A stretch of DNA of 41,407 nucleotides. Source: Halalkalibacter wakoensis JCM 9140. GTDB lineage: Bacteria > Bacillota > Bacilli > Bacillales > Bacillaceae_D. Positions 1 through 8,510 of this stretch are shown one piece after another. The position numbers and the translations under genes were made by a program. Position 1 is the first letter of the stretch, and each line of letters starts with the position of its first letter. A model generated the notes under the pieces. The model was not told where the DNA came from. It searched no databases and worked only from the letters and a program-made list of their open reading frames with translations. Where the stretch lies: the NCBI RefSeq assembly GCF_000513095.1, contig NZ_BAUT01000032.1:1-41407 (forward strand). Reading direction: 5' to 3'.

Positions 1-185
1 GATAAAAGACAATCCAATGGATTGTCTTTTTTTACGTGTATAAACAGTAAAGAGTCTTCTTCGAATAAGTCGATGGTAACGCTATGAGTAAACTTCTTCG
101 AAAACTCATCATGTCCCCCTGTAAGACGATCTGTTTCTTTTCGTACTACATGAGTTGTTTCCGAGAAAGCGACGTGACTATCATC
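1..185 (-). CDS. Possible partial coding region, product unknown, running off the left edge
   Basis: On the minus strand one frame stays open from about position 185 to the window edge, with codon choice that looks coding (about 61 codons; residues such as HVVRKETDRLTGGHDEF followed by a hydrophobic beta-like stretch). No start codon or ribosome binding site is visible, and around 190-210 the frame runs into GCCAGGCACC, a motif resembling other intergenic repeats here, so the gene may be truncated at its 5' end. The frame also crosses the hairpin at 4-34, which is unusual for real coding sequence. I do not recognise the product. It could be the C-terminal part of a degraded gene or a chance open frame. 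Confidence 0.3.
4..34 (+). terminator. Rho-independent terminator at left edge
   Basis: AAAAGACAATCC pairs with GGATTGTCTTTT across a 3-nt loop and is followed by a T-run. It probably ends transcription of a gene to the left of the window. The reverse strand also carries a short T-run, so it may work both ways. Confidence 0.75.
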
Positions 186-459
186 CCAGGACGTTGCCAG
201 GCACCTTAAAGCAATCCATAATGGAGTTTTTTTCTTTCTATACATACAAAAAAAGTAGAATGCATCATGTTAAGTACCATAGCTACCCAATAGTAAGTCG
301 ACATCATCGACAAAATACGGATGGGGACACTATTTTTATTTAGTGTGCTTGGAGTGTCTACTATTAGAAACTATAATAGATCATTAACCATTTTAGCAAA
401 AATGAATATATTGTATCCTGCAACAGGTAAACTACAATAATTGCTAAAAAGGAGTAAAG

Positions 460-1299
460 ATGATACGTAAACTATTTTATGTTTTCATATACTTTACTTT
501 CGTTGTAATGATTATGGTAGGGTTGTTATTGATTTGGGATTTCGATACAGATGAAACGATAGTTGCTGTATTGGATACAGGAGTCAATGCTGAGCATAAA
601 GATTTAAAAGGGAATATGATTGAAGGTTACAATTTTTTGGATTTCAATAATGATACTACTGATGATGATGGGCATGGAACAGCAATGGCTGGGTCTATAG
701 TTCAACGTGATAATAATATCAAGATCCTTCCTGTCAAAATGTTAGAGGAGGAGACGGAGAATCATGTTATATCTATATCAATTCTTTATGCAATAGTTAA
801 GGGTGCAGATGTGGTTAACATGAGCTTTTCAACAAACACTCTTGAAAGTATATTCATTCGTCCGGTTATATGGTTAGGACAACAGAAAGGTGTTATATTT
901 GTTGGTGCCACTGGAAACAACAGTAAAGATAAAGTTGCTTTTCCTGCATCTGTAGAAGGTGTGTTTGCCATAGGTAATGTAGATCCTTATGGAAGATTTG
1001 CAGAAAAAAGTAATTACGGAAAAAGAACCGATTTTGTAAAAGATGGACAATATGCTACCTTGCCTAGGCACGATGATAATAAAAAATATACGAATATGAA
1101 GGGAACTAGTGTAGCAAGCGCCAGGTTTTCTGGGAATATTGCTTATTTATTAAACATGGACCCTCTTTTAAATAAAAAGCAAATAGAACAAATAATGTCT
1201 GAATGCTCTCAGTCGGTTTCATATAAAGAGAGGGAATTTAGATTTGTGAAAATGAGATCGTTACATTTATGTAAAAAAGGTTCAGGATATGTCTATTAA
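460..1299 (+). CDS. Small membrane-anchored subtilisin-family (S8) serine protease
   Basis: A 279-residue S8 peptidase. Residues 6-25 form one hydrophobic segment after a short positive N-terminus, so the enzyme is probably anchored in the membrane or exported by an uncleaved signal. The catalytic triad is present in family context: Asp39 in AVLDTG, His72 in DGHGTAMAG, and Ser217 in GTSVASA; Asn153 in GATGNNS is the oxyanion-hole residue. It is short for an S8 enzyme and has no clear inhibitor-type propeptide between the membrane segment and the Asp39 motif, so it may not need autoprocessing. AAAAAGGAG lies 5-6 nt before the ATG. It stands alone; repeat A at 1379 lies 80 bp downstream. Substrate unknown. 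The family assignment is secure from the motifs. Confidence 0.88.
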   Translation: MIRKLFYVFIYFTFVVMIMVGLLLIWDFDTDETIVAVLDTGVNAEHKDLKGNMIEGYNFLDFNNDTTDDDGHGTAMAGSIVQRDNNIKILPVKMLEEETENHVISISILYAIVKGADVVNMSFSTNTLESIFIRPVIWLGQQKGVIFVGATGNNSKDKVAFPASVEGVFAIGNVDPYGRFAEKSNYGKRTDFVKDGQYATLPRHDDNKKYTNMKGTSVASARFSGNIAYLLNMDPLLNKKQIEQIMSECSQSVSYKEREFRFVKMRSLHLCKKGSGYVY

Positions 1300-1378
1300 G
1301 ACAAGTAGGTAGTAAGAAAACAGTGAATCTAATCCTGTTGCTTCTCCCACTTATACGGTGGGTAAATGATAGTAAAGT

Positions 1379-1414
1379 TGGGTCGGGGGGACAGGTACCT
1401 CGGCCCACTTTTTT
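1379..1414 (+). repeat. Family A terminator-like palindrome, copy 1
   Basis: Arms TGGGTCG and CGGCCCA flank a GGGGACAGGTACC centre and are followed by six T. Compared with the usual TGGGTCA/TGACCCA arms, the last base pair has changed on both sides (A-T to G-C), so pairing is kept. It lies 80 bp after the protease stop. Confidence 0.8.
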
Positions 1415-1744
1415 GCGTATATCATCGTCTCAATTGGGCTCACGTTGCGTAATCGTTAATCAATGTTTCAGTCTCAAAATAAGTGCTAAAGAAACTTGAA
1501 TACTCAACACCTTACTTTTGATATATTCTCTTGATTTAAATCCAAGTGGCCTCTCGCTCCATTAATTAGCCATCGTAAAAGAAGCAGAGATTTCTCGCCG
1601 CTCCTATCTATATAGAGGAACTCACAAAGAGCGATGGCCCTGCGCAACAGGGAATTGTCTATTAATTTATGTAATTTCTCTATTTATTAGCCAAACTTTG
1701 TTATGATAGATAGTACATAAATCAAATCGAAGGAGGTATTAGTC
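1415..1744. other. Intergenic region upstream of rsbQ
   Basis: No gene seen. It holds an inverted repeat (GCCATCG near 1570 against CGATGGC near 1633) and a phrase AAGTGGCCTC (near 1545) that recurs near 12580. A candidate -10 (TATGAT, 1702-1707) lies shortly before rsbQ but has no good -35. AAGGAGGT at 1730-1737 is the rsbQ ribosome binding site. Confidence 0.5.
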
Positions 1745-2590
1745 ATGACAGAGAGTGCGCTAACTCGAAACAATGTGACCATTATTGGAAAAGGGAAGCA
1801 GCCAGTGATTTTTGCATCAGGTTTTGGCTTTGATCAAAAAGTATGGGCGACTATTGCTGAATCATTTGAAGAGGATTATCAAGTGATTTTATTTGATTAT
1901 GTTGGGTTCGGGAATTCAGATGTAACGGCTTATGATCCGGAGAAATATCGTACCATTTCTGGTTATGTAGAGGACGTACTTGAAATTTGTAACGAGTTAG
2001 ATTTAGTTAATGCGATCTTTGTGGGGCATTCAGTTGGAGGTATGATCGGACTGCTTGCGTCTATCCAACAGCCCGCTACGATTTCAACATTGGTCATGAT
2101 TGGATCTTCCCCTTCTTTTTTGAATGAACCCAACTATCATGGAGGTTTTGAAAAAGAGGAACTAGATGCTTTATTAGAGCTAATGGAGAAAAATTATTTT
2201 GAGTGGACGACGTTGATTGCTGAAACTATTATGAACGGGTCGAATCAACCTGAGATGAAGACAGGGATAGAGGAACAGTTTCGCTTCAATGCCGCGGATA
2301 TTACATACGAATTTGCCAAAGTCTGTTTTTTTACAGACTACCGTGAATACTTACAAGACAACACCGTACCAACTTTACTTATACATAGTCATAACGATCT
2401 TTTTGTTCCAGAGGAAGTTTCTCAATACATGAAAGAGAAGCTACCAAATAGTACGATTTCCTACTTACCCACGACCGGTCACTGTCCGCATATTAGTCAT
2501 CCAAAAGAAATTTTGGATACAATGAAAAGGTTTTTAAATGAACAATCGAAAAGTGTTATAAAAAGTACAGGTGCTCTATATGGAAAGTAA
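1745..2590 (+). CDS. rsbQ: RsbQ-like alpha/beta hydrolase, energy-stress activator of RsbP
   Basis: A 281-residue alpha/beta-hydrolase with the nucleophile Ser96 in GHSVGG, Asp218 in HSHND and His246 in TGHCPH. Ser96 is the position known for Bacillus subtilis RsbQ, which is about 269 residues long. RsbQ is required by the phosphatase RsbP to signal energy stress to the sigma-B pathway, probably by supplying a small hydrophobic ligand to the RsbP PAS domain. The gene directly precedes an RsbP-like PAS-PP2C gene and overlaps it by 11 bp, so the two are almost certainly translationally coupled. That neighbourhood is what lifts this call from a generic hydrolase to RsbQ. The C-terminus is about 12 residues longer than in B. 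subtilis. AAGGAGGT precedes the ATG by 7 nt. Confidence 0.88.
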   Translation: MTESALTRNNVTIIGKGKQPVIFASGFGFDQKVWATIAESFEEDYQVILFDYVGFGNSDVTAYDPEKYRTISGYVEDVLEICNELDLVNAIFVGHSVGGMIGLLASIQQPATISTLVMIGSSPSFLNEPNYHGGFEKEELDALLELMEKNYFEWTTLIAETIMNGSNQPEMKTGIEEQFRFNAADITYEFAKVCFFTDYREYLQDNTVPTLLIHSHNDLFVPEEVSQYMKEKLPNSTISYLPTTGHCPHISHPKEILDTMKRFLNEQSKSVIKSTGALYGK

Positions 2591-3782
2591 TTTAAATACT
2601 TTACCTGGTGGCCTTTTAACGCTTTCGAAGGATTATGAGATTCTATCAATTAATCAAACATTATTAGATATGCTTCACTATGATAAAGAACAATTAATGG
2701 GGAAAAGTGTCCGTTCCATCCTATATAAATCTACTCAAGCATTCTTCCAATTTATTTTTCATCCACTTTTCATTCAAAAGCAAGAAGTAGAAGAGTTGCA
2801 TTTACAGTTTATGTCTCAAAAAGGGGAAGAAGTACCGGTACTCATGTATGCTTCGGCTAAAGAGGATGAAAGCATCTCATGTGTGGTTGTCTCCAACAAG
2901 AAAAGAAATAATTACGAAAATCAATTGCTTGAAGCAAAAAGGATTGCAGAAGAGAGATTAGTAGAAAAAGAACAGCTTAATGCTGAATTAAAGCGAGTTC
3001 TAGAATATTTAGAAAAAAAGCAAGAAGAAATTCTAAGAATTAATAAACAAAATCACCAATATAAAATGGATACCCAAAAGGAACTGAAACTAGCTAAAAA
3101 AATACAAGAGACGATCTTAACAGAAGCAATTGATAATGAGCATCTTCAAATTGAGTCCTTCTATCAGGCTTCTAATGAATTGTCAGGTGATATTTATGGA
3201 TTTTACCAAATAAATGAGAATCAGTATGGAATAATCTTGTTAGATGTTATGGGACATGGGATCTCTTCATCTCTTATTACGATGTCACTTGTTACTTTGT
3301 TTCAGCGATTAATATCAAAAGGAGTTCCATCAAATCAAATAATGAAAGAATTAGATGATCAAATGCATCATTTCTTTGAAAGTGACGATGATGCCTGGCA
3401 TTATTGTACAGCTATTTACATTCTCATTGATACAAAAGAACAAACGGTTGAATACATTAATGCAGGTCACCCGCCTGCTATTTATCGAGATTCTACGGGG
3501 GTACAAAAAGAGCTGAAAACTCAAGGGCCACCTATTGGGTCATTCAAAGGGATCAATTTCAAATCTTCTCAATTCTCATACACAAGAGGAGCAAGGATTC
3601 TCCTATATACTGATGGGGTTTCCGATCCTCTTGAACAAGATTATTTGAGTTCATGGATAGACCAACATGCTTTTGATTCTTTACATGGATGTAAAGAAAA
3701 ACTGTCGAAAACGCTACAAGAAGAGAGAAACAGTTATTATCGAAGCGATGACCAATGTTTTATTTTAATTGATTTGAAATAA
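2580..3782 (+). CDS. rsbP: RsbP-like PAS / PP2C-type phosphatase (sigma-B energy-stress branch)
   Basis: About 400 residues in the RsbP layout: an N-terminal PAS domain (about 1-115), a Glu/Lys-rich coiled-coil linker (about 118-180), and a C-terminal SpoIIE/PP2C phosphatase domain. Metal-binding motifs are seen in LLDVMGHGISSS and LLYTDGVSD, with INAGHPPAIY between them. In the known pathway RsbP dephosphorylates the anti-anti-sigma factor RsbV, which releases sigma-B under energy stress. The ATG at 2580 is preferred; an in-frame GTG at 2571 is an alternative. Both overlap the end of rsbQ. Family A copies follow from 3815. No rsbV, rsbW or sigB lies in this window, consistent with the separate rsbQP locus of B. 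subtilis. Confidence 0.87.
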   Translation: MESNLNTLPGGLLTLSKDYEILSINQTLLDMLHYDKEQLMGKSVRSILYKSTQAFFQFIFHPLFIQKQEVEELHLQFMSQKGEEVPVLMYASAKEDESISCVVVSNKKRNNYENQLLEAKRIAEERLVEKEQLNAELKRVLEYLEKKQEEILRINKQNHQYKMDTQKELKLAKKIQETILTEAIDNEHLQIESFYQASNELSGDIYGFYQINENQYGIILLDVMGHGISSSLITMSLVTLFQRLISKGVPSNQIMKELDDQMHHFFESDDDAWHYCTAIYILIDTKEQTVEYINAGHPPAIYRDSTGVQKELKTQGPPIGSFKGINFKSSQFSYTRGARILLYTDGVSDPLEQDYLSSWIDQHAFDSLHGCKEKLSKTLQEERNSYYRSDDQCFILIDLK

Positions 3783-3814
3783 TAATGGTAATGGCTGCAA
3801 TAGCATTGAAATTA

Positions 3815-3850
3815 TGGGTCGGAGGACAGATACCTCGGCCCACTTTTTTT
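3815..3850 (+). repeat. Family A terminator-like palindrome, copy 2
   Basis: TGGGTCG and CGGCCCA arms followed by a T-run, 33 bp after the rsbP stop. It carries the same compensated arm variant as copy 1, with a GATACC centre. Confidence 0.75.
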
Positions 3851-3876
3851 ATGGAGACAGCATCCCAAGTGGACAT

Positions 3877-3911
3877 GTGGGTCGCGGGGACAGGTTCCTT
3901 GACCCACTTAA
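3877..3911 (+). repeat. Family A terminator-like palindrome, copy 3
   Basis: GTGGGTCG and TTGACCCAC arms with a GGGGACAGGTTCC centre. Tandem with copy 2, 26 bp further on. Confidence 0.75.
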
Positions 3912-3976
3912 AACCAGGGTTGAAACCAAATGATTTCTATTATTTTTGTTTTGGGAGATTTTTGAAGGGGAAGTAG

Positions 3977-4006
3977 TTGACCTGTTTTGTGAGTATATGG
4001 TATTAT
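3977..4006 (+). promoter_or_regulatory. Sigma-A promoter of the CarD-like gene
   Basis: TTGACC (3977-3982), an 18-bp spacer and TATTAT (4001-4006), placing the transcription start roughly 60 bp before the TTG start codon. Confidence 0.55.
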
Positions 4007-4073
4007 TAAAAATTTGTTAAAAATAATATCTGTGTTATACTTAAGTAGGTTGTACTATATGGAGGTGGATTTT

Positions 4074-4535
4074 TTGTTTCAAATTGGCGATAACATTTTT
4101 TATCCCATGCACGGAGTAGGTATAATAAAAGCCATAGAAGAAAAGGAAATCTCAGGGGAAAAACAACAGTATTATGTCATGGAAATGTTAATCAGTCATA
4201 TGCAAGTCATGATTCCTACGAGTAAAGTATCGAGTTTAAATATAAGACCAGTTACGGACATAATTGAATTAAAAAACATCATTCACGTTTTTCAGCACGG
4301 AGAAACAGACGCATTGCTGCCGTGGAAACAAAGGTATAAACTGAACACGGACAAAATGAAAACGGGTAAGATACAAGAAGGTGCAGAAGTTGTACGTGAT
4401 TTAAGGCGTATGAAGAAAGAGAAAGCACTTAATTCAAGCGAAAAAAAAATGTTCGATAACGCGCAAGAATTTTTGATTAGTGAACTGAGATTAATTAAAG
4501 GGATCACTGAAAATCAAATAAACAGTTTTTGTTAA
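4074..4535 (+). CDS. CarD/CdnL/TRCF-domain transcription regulator (YdeB-like)
   Basis: The chosen TTG start gives 153 residues, matching the usual length of the B. subtilis homologue YdeB; GGAGGTGG ends 5-6 nt before it. An upstream in-frame start at 4014 would add 20 residues but has no ribosome binding site. The N-terminal half (QIGDNIFYPMHGVGIIKAIE) is the RNA-polymerase-interacting Tudor-like domain shared by CarD and transcription-repair coupling factor; the C-terminal half is helical and basic, as in CdnL. CarD-type proteins bind the RNA polymerase beta subunit and stabilise open promoter complexes, acting mainly on rRNA and housekeeping promoters. It is monocistronic, with its own promoter at 3977. 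Confidence 0.85.
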   Translation: MFQIGDNIFYPMHGVGIIKAIEEKEISGEKQQYYVMEMLISHMQVMIPTSKVSSLNIRPVTDIIELKNIIHVFQHGETDALLPWKQRYKLNTDKMKTGKIQEGAEVVRDLRRMKKEKALNSSEKKMFDNAQEFLISELRLIKGITENQINSFC

Positions 4536-4587
4536 GTATAGATAAGCATCACATCTTTTATGAGACTGGTATTTATTTCAAATTATG

Positions 4588-4744
4588 CACAGTTTGCTTT
4601 TCTGGAAATGATCTGTTAGTCTTAAGAAGAATTATTTTTGTTCGATCTCTAGGAATGAATAAGTGCTTAAACTTTTCGCCTTTGATAACTGAACATCTAT
4701 AGTAATAAATTGGTGGACATCATCCGCCGTAGGAGGAAACAAAC
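4588..4744 (+). promoter_or_regulatory. Duplicated leader region of cold-shock gene copy 1
   Basis: About 150 bp upstream of this cold-shock gene is closely similar to the sequence upstream of the second copy (11450-11609), from a shared CACAGTTTGCTTTTCTGG to the shared AGGAGGAAAC ribosome binding site. Around 4710-4735 a short GGTGGA.../...TCCGCC hairpin sits before the ribosome binding site; in copy 2 it is GGTGGA.../...TCCACC. A structured leader is typical of cold-shock mRNAs. Confidence 0.55.
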
Positions 4745-4945
4745 ATGCAAGAAGGTACAGTAAAATGGTTTAACGCAGAAAAAGGATTCGGTTTCATCGA
4801 AGTTGAAGGTGGAGATGATGTATTCGTACATTTCTCAGCTATCCAAGGCGAAGGATTTAAATCTTTAGATGAAGGCCAAAAAGTTACATTTGATGTTGAG
4901 CAAGGTCAACGTGGACCTCAAGCTGTAAATGTAAACAAGGCATAA
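4745..4945 (+). CDS. Cold-shock protein (CspA/CspB family), copy 1
   Basis: A complete 66-residue cold-shock domain with RNP1 KGFGFIEV and RNP2 DVFVHFSAI, the single-stranded nucleic acid-binding strands. It acts as an RNA chaperone that melts mRNA structure in the cold. The protein is identical over all 66 residues to the product at 11610, and the two genes differ at only a couple of silent positions near the 3' end, so one is a recent copy or both are kept alike by gene conversion. AGGAGGAAAC precedes the ATG and a strong terminator follows. Which csp paralogue of B. subtilis it matches cannot be decided from this sequence alone. Confidence 0.95.
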   Translation: MQEGTVKWFNAEKGFGFIEVEGGDDVFVHFSAIQGEGFKSLDEGQKVTFDVEQGQRGPQAVNVNKA

Positions 4946-4951
4946 TAAAGG

Positions 4952-4983
4952 AAAAAGGACTCTAGATTAGAGTCCTTTTTTTT
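4952..4983 (+). terminator. Terminator of cold-shock gene copy 1
   Basis: AAAAAGGACTCTA pairs with TAGAGTCCTTTTT and is followed by further T. The same hairpin recurs at 8030, 9535 and 11817, marking other copies or remnants of this locus. Confidence 0.9.
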
Positions 4984-5091
4984 GTGCAAAAAAGACAATA
5001 CAAGAAAGGGCGGACTACTCTATAGTGCCCCTTTACAGCAGTTATTTTCTGTCTCGACTCAACATTATACCTTTGCAATAAATAATGACGG

Positions 5092-5181
5092 GCTATAGCA
5101 AATTATCGATGATATAGCTTTTAGTTATAGCTACCTATTAATTATAGCAGTTACGCTATACCCCAGCTCCGATGCTATGAT
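5092..5181 (+). promoter_or_regulatory. Cluster of TATAGC/GCTATA palindromes upstream of the MetE-like gene
   Basis: The region holds GCTATAGC (5092-5099), a loose TATAGC...TATAGC pair (5111-5132) and an 18-bp dyad, TATAGCAGTTACGCTATA (5143-5160), just before a likely -10 (TATGAT, 5176-5181). The dyad would overlap the -35 region, a sensible place for a repressor or LysR-type activator. In streptococci MtaR-type regulators use TATAGTTT-type dyads at methionine genes; the similarity is suggestive only. No S-box (SAM riboswitch) is visible here, although the B. subtilis relatives yxjG and yxjH are S-box controlled. Confidence 0.45.
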
Positions 5182-5222
5182 ACATATACAAAATAGCATA
5201 CAGATAAAGGGAGATGAAGAGA

Positions 5223-6322
5223 ATGACCGTAAAAACAAAAGTGCCGTTTCGTGCTGATCATGTAGGTAGTTTCTTAAGACCTGAACGTTTAAAAGAAGCG
5301 CGGTTAAAAAAGCAAAGAAATGAAATAACAGCTGAGCAGCTTCGAGCGATTGAAGATGAGGAAATTATTCGCTTAGTTGAGAAACAAAAGGAAGTTGGAT
5401 TACAGGCAGTCACAGACGGGGAGCTAAGACGTGCATGGTGGCACTTTGATTTTCTTTCGGAACTAGAGGGTGTGGAGCTATTCGAGACAGATTCTGGTAT
5501 TCAATTTAAAGGAGTTCAAACAAAGGCCCATGGTATCAAGGTCTCTGGAAAAGTGGACTTTACAAATCATCCAATGATTGAAGACTATAAGTTTTTACAT
5601 AGTATTGCTGGTGAACATGTAGCGAAATATACAATCCCAAGTCCGAACATGTTATTTTTCAGAGGTCAAATTGAAGAATCTGCTTACACAGATGACGCTC
5701 AATTATTTGACGATTTAATTGTAACCTATCAAAAAGCCATTCAAGCCTTTTATGATGCAGGGTGCCGTTACCTTCAATTAGACGATACATCATGGTCTGT
5801 CTTCTTTTCTGAAGAGGGGCAAAAATTGATTGCGGCTAAGGGACATAAGCCTGAAACACTCGCTACATTATTTGCTCGAGCGATTAATGATCTATTGCTA
5901 AAAAGCCAGACGATATGGTGATTACGATGCATATTTGTCGTGGGAACTTTAAATCAACTTATGTGGCAAGCGGTGGTTATGATAATGTCGCTGAAATCAT
6001 TTTTGGGGGTTTGAATGTTGATGGACTGTTCTTAGAGTTTGATGATGAGCGTTCAGGCGGATTTGAACCGTTACGTTTTGTAAAACGTGATGACCTTCAG
6101 CTTGTACTTGGCCTTATCACATCTAAATTTGGTGATTTAGAAAACCCTGAACATGTAAAAGCTCGAATTAAGGAAGCAGCTGAATATGTTGGTTTAGATC
6201 AAATTTGTTTAAGCCCGCAATGCGGTTTTGCTTCAACGGAAGAAGGTAACCTTCTAACAGAAGAGCAACAATGGGAAAAGGTTCGTCACGTTGTTCAGAT
6301 CGCAGAGGATGTTTGGAAGTAA
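5223..6322 (+). pseudogene. MetE C-terminal-like methionine synthase (YxjG/YxjH type), split by one frameshift
   Basis: Two frames read together as a single protein of about 366 residues, the length of the YxjG/YxjH family (about 378), which resembles the C-terminal catalytic half of cobalamin-independent methionine synthase. The N-terminal part (FRADHVGSFLRPERLKEAR) and the C-terminal part (DQICLSPQCGFAS, with the expected zinc-ligand cysteine) are both intact. The frame breaks in an A-run at 5900-5904; one extra A restores KKPDDMVITMHICRGNFKS. Such enzymes methylate homocysteine or related thiols using methyltetrahydrofolate or another methyl donor. ATG 5223 is chosen over 5214 because AAAGGGAG lies at correct spacing only from 5223. 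With no other damage, a sequencing error is as likely as true inactivation. Confidence 0.85.
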
Positions 6323-6481
6323 AAGAAAAAAGGGACTTCCTAGTCAATAGGAGGTTCCTTAACTAATAACCTTGAAAATTACGTTTAACTTGGAGAGTTA
6401 ACAACCGAAATTATACATATACACGTATACCTATTATAAAAGCTTGGATTCAAAGCTGAATCCCAAATGGAGGGGAAAATC

Positions 6482-7941
6482 ATGACGAAGTTCACTGATT
6501 TAGGGAAAAATTATATTAATGGGGAGTGGGTCGAGGGATTAAGTGAACGGACGTATCAAAATGTGAATCCATACAATCAAACGGTTATTGCTGCTATTCC
6601 TGTGGCGACCATTGATCAGGTTAGAGAAGCGTATCAAGCAGCAAGTACTGCTCAAAAAGAGTGGGCCAAGTCCACCCCTGAACGAAGAAAAGAAGTACTA
6701 GAGAAGGCAGCGCAATACATCAAAGATCATGCAGACGACATTGTTAACATGATTATAGAAGAATCAGGTGGGACCATTTTAAAAGGACGTGTCGAGGTGA
6801 AATTGGCTCTTGAGGAGCTAGAGGAAGCAACAAATATGGTTAATGAGATTTATACCTATCAAGAAGTTTCCTCGCATACACCAGGGAAAAGTAATCGTGT
6901 TTATCGACTTCCACTTGGAGTTATCACATGTATTACACCATTTAACTTCCATATGAATCTAGCATGCGAACAATTGCTCCGGCCATTGCATTAGGGAATG
7001 CTCTCGTTCATAAGGCTGACATTCAAACAGGGATTACAGGGGGCTCAATTATTGCAAAAGCATTTGAAGAAGCCGGATTGCCAAAGGGAGTATTCAATTC
7101 AATTCTAACAGACGTTGAGGAAGTGGGAGATGAGTTCTTAACCAATCCTCATTCGGACTTTATCAGCTTTACGGGTTCAACACCAGTAGGAAGATATATT
7201 GCTGGAATTGCAGGGCAACAATTAAAACGAGTTGCATTAGAATTAGGTGGAAACAGTCCGTTTGTTGTCCTTAGTGATGCAGATGTAGACCAGGCTGTAG
7301 ATGCGGCTGTTTTTGGGAAGTTTGTTCATAATGGACAGATTTGCATGAGTATTAATCGGATCATTGTACAGAAAGACTGTTACGATGAATTTGTATCAAA
7401 ATTTGTAGACCGTGTCAAAGCATTGCAGGTAGGAGATCCCAAAGATCCAGAAACTGTTATTGGACCAGTTATTAATGAAAAGCAAGCAGATAAAATTAAT
7501 AACTTAATTACTCAAGCAAAACAAGAGGGGCTAAAAGTAGCTCTAGAGGGTGAGCGTAGAGGAAATGTAATCCCACCGCATATTTTTGTTGATGTGCCAA
7601 ATGACTCAACCCTTGCACAAACTGAGCTTTTTGGACCAGTGGCTCAAATTGTTCCTGCCGAGACGGACGAAGAGGCCATTCAACTAGCAAGTGAAACTGA
7701 ATATGGATTATCATCCGCTATTTTCACAAGGGATGTAAAAAAGGGAGAACAGTTTGCTCAAAAAATCGAAGCAGGAATGACTCATATTAATGATCAAACG
7801 GTAAATGATCAGGCAAATGTCATGTTTGGAGGAACTAAAGCAAGCGGCATAGGCCGTTTCGGAAATCCGTGGATTGTCGAAGAACTAACCATTAGTAAAT
7901 GGGTTTCGGTACAGAGTGAGTATAGAACATTTCCGTTTTAG
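6482..7941 (+). pseudogene. NAD(P)-dependent aldehyde dehydrogenase, split by one frameshift
   Basis: The two frames together encode about 486 residues, the full length of the aldehyde dehydrogenase superfamily; the sequence resembles the YfmT-like group (aromatic aldehyde / vanillin dehydrogenase), though substrate cannot be proven. Signatures are ITPFNFHMNL (cofactor entry), the Rossmann segment FTGSTPVGRYIAG, catalytic Glu in LELGGNSPF and catalytic Cys in NGQICMS. The frame is lost at 6959-6963; one additional A gives NLSMRTIAPAIALGN. ATG 6482 follows GGAGGGG by 7 nt; the upstream ATG at 6467 lies inside that ribosome binding site. The stop is followed by a cold-shock gene remnant whose terminator (8030) now probably serves this gene. 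Confidence 0.87.
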
Positions 7942-7974
7942 GAGGAGGCGCTATTTTTAGTAGCAGCTGGAGAA

Positions 7975-8027
7975 GGGCAAGGTCAACGTGGACCTCAAGC
8001 TGTAAAATGTAAACAAGACAGAATCAT
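7975..8027 (+). pseudogene. 3' remnant of a cold-shock gene
   Basis: The last roughly 17 codons of the cold-shock gene (reading [10 protein letters not shown]) are recognisable, with one extra A in the GTAAA run that shifts the frame and with the normal stop lost. No 5' part is present; the sequence begins abruptly after the aldehyde dehydrogenase. The terminator and about 200 bp of downstream sequence are also shared with the intact copy at 11610. Confidence 0.8.
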
Positions 8028-8029
8028 GG

Positions 8030-8059
8030 AAAAAGGACTCTAGATTAGAGTCCTTTTTT
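8030..8059 (+). terminator. Cold-shock-type terminator, remnant copy
   Basis: Same AAAAAGGACTCTA hairpin and T-run as at 4952 and 11817. It now lies about 90 bp after the aldehyde dehydrogenase stop. Confidence 0.85.
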
Positions 8060-8071
8060 GTGTGCAAAAAA

Positions 8072-8177
8072 GGCTAACTAAGGAATGCCTGACCTCTTAA
8101 CAAATCCGATAGCTAAACCCTATGGTACAAGTCTATATTTTCGAATTGTCGGTTCTGGCATTTACACGTAGTCAGCC
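8072..8177. repeat. 106-bp palindromic element E, copy 1
   Basis: Ends GGCTAACTAAGGAATGCC and GGCATTTACACGTAGTCAGCC form an imperfect inverted repeat around about 65 bp. The matching place after the intact cold-shock gene (11871-11891) has only a 21-bp hairpin, GGCTGACT...AGTCAGCC. So the element is either an insertion within, or the undeleted form of, that hairpin. A second long copy is at 9589. Confidence 0.65.
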
Positions 8178-8279
8178 TCGGGGCAAACATGATACAAGTG
8201 GTAAATGGTTAGATGAAGCATAACACACAATACGTAGAATACCTAATTTCATTATCATGAGTCTTCTTACGCATAAATA

Positions 8280-8308
8280 TGGGTCAAGGAACCTGTCCCC
8301 ATGACCCA
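8280..8308 (-). repeat. Family A palindrome, copy 4 (reverse orientation)
   Basis: Read on the minus strand it has TGGGTCAT, GGGGACAGGTTCC and TTGACCCA. It directly abuts the 52-bp tandem repeat. Confidence 0.75.
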
Positions 8309-8310
8309 AA

Positions 8311-8450
8311 AGAGAAGGAATGGTGCCCTTTTTGAGGAGGGTAGCATGAAAAAGGGAACGAAAGAGAAGGAATGGTGCCCTTTTTGAGGAGGGTAGCATG
8401 AAAAAGGGAACGAAAGAGAAGGAATGGTGCCCTTTTTGAGGAGAGCAGCA
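8311..8450. repeat. Tandem repeat, 52-bp unit, about 2.7 copies
   Basis: Units start at 8311, 8363 and 8415 (AGAGAAGGAATGGTGCCC) and are virtually identical until the third diverges after about 30 bp. Each unit contains CCCTTTTTGAGGAGG and later AAAAAGGGAACG, so neighbouring arms can pair. No convincing gene spans it. Confidence 0.85.
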
Positions 8451-8461
8451 TATAGAGAATC

Positions 8462-8486
8462 GCGGGCTGTGCTCACCCGCTTTTTT
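8462..8486 (+). terminator. Hairpin with T-run
   Basis: GCGGG and CCCGC arms around a 9-nt loop, followed by six T. It faces the convergent minus-strand gene ending at 8511. Confidence 0.6.
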
Positions 8487-8510
8487 ATTGAGGAACAGTG
8501 CTGTTTCATA

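Noticed and set aside
3785-3976. 63-codon open frame after rsbP
   Set aside because: Runs through two family A palindromes and has no start signal.
5040-5222. SAM (S-box) riboswitch before the MetE-like gene
   Set aside because: Looked for the conserved S-box core and terminator; not found. Only DNA dyads are seen.
8311-8450. CRISPR array
   Set aside because: The 52-bp units are contiguous and identical with no unique spacers; no cas genes nearby.
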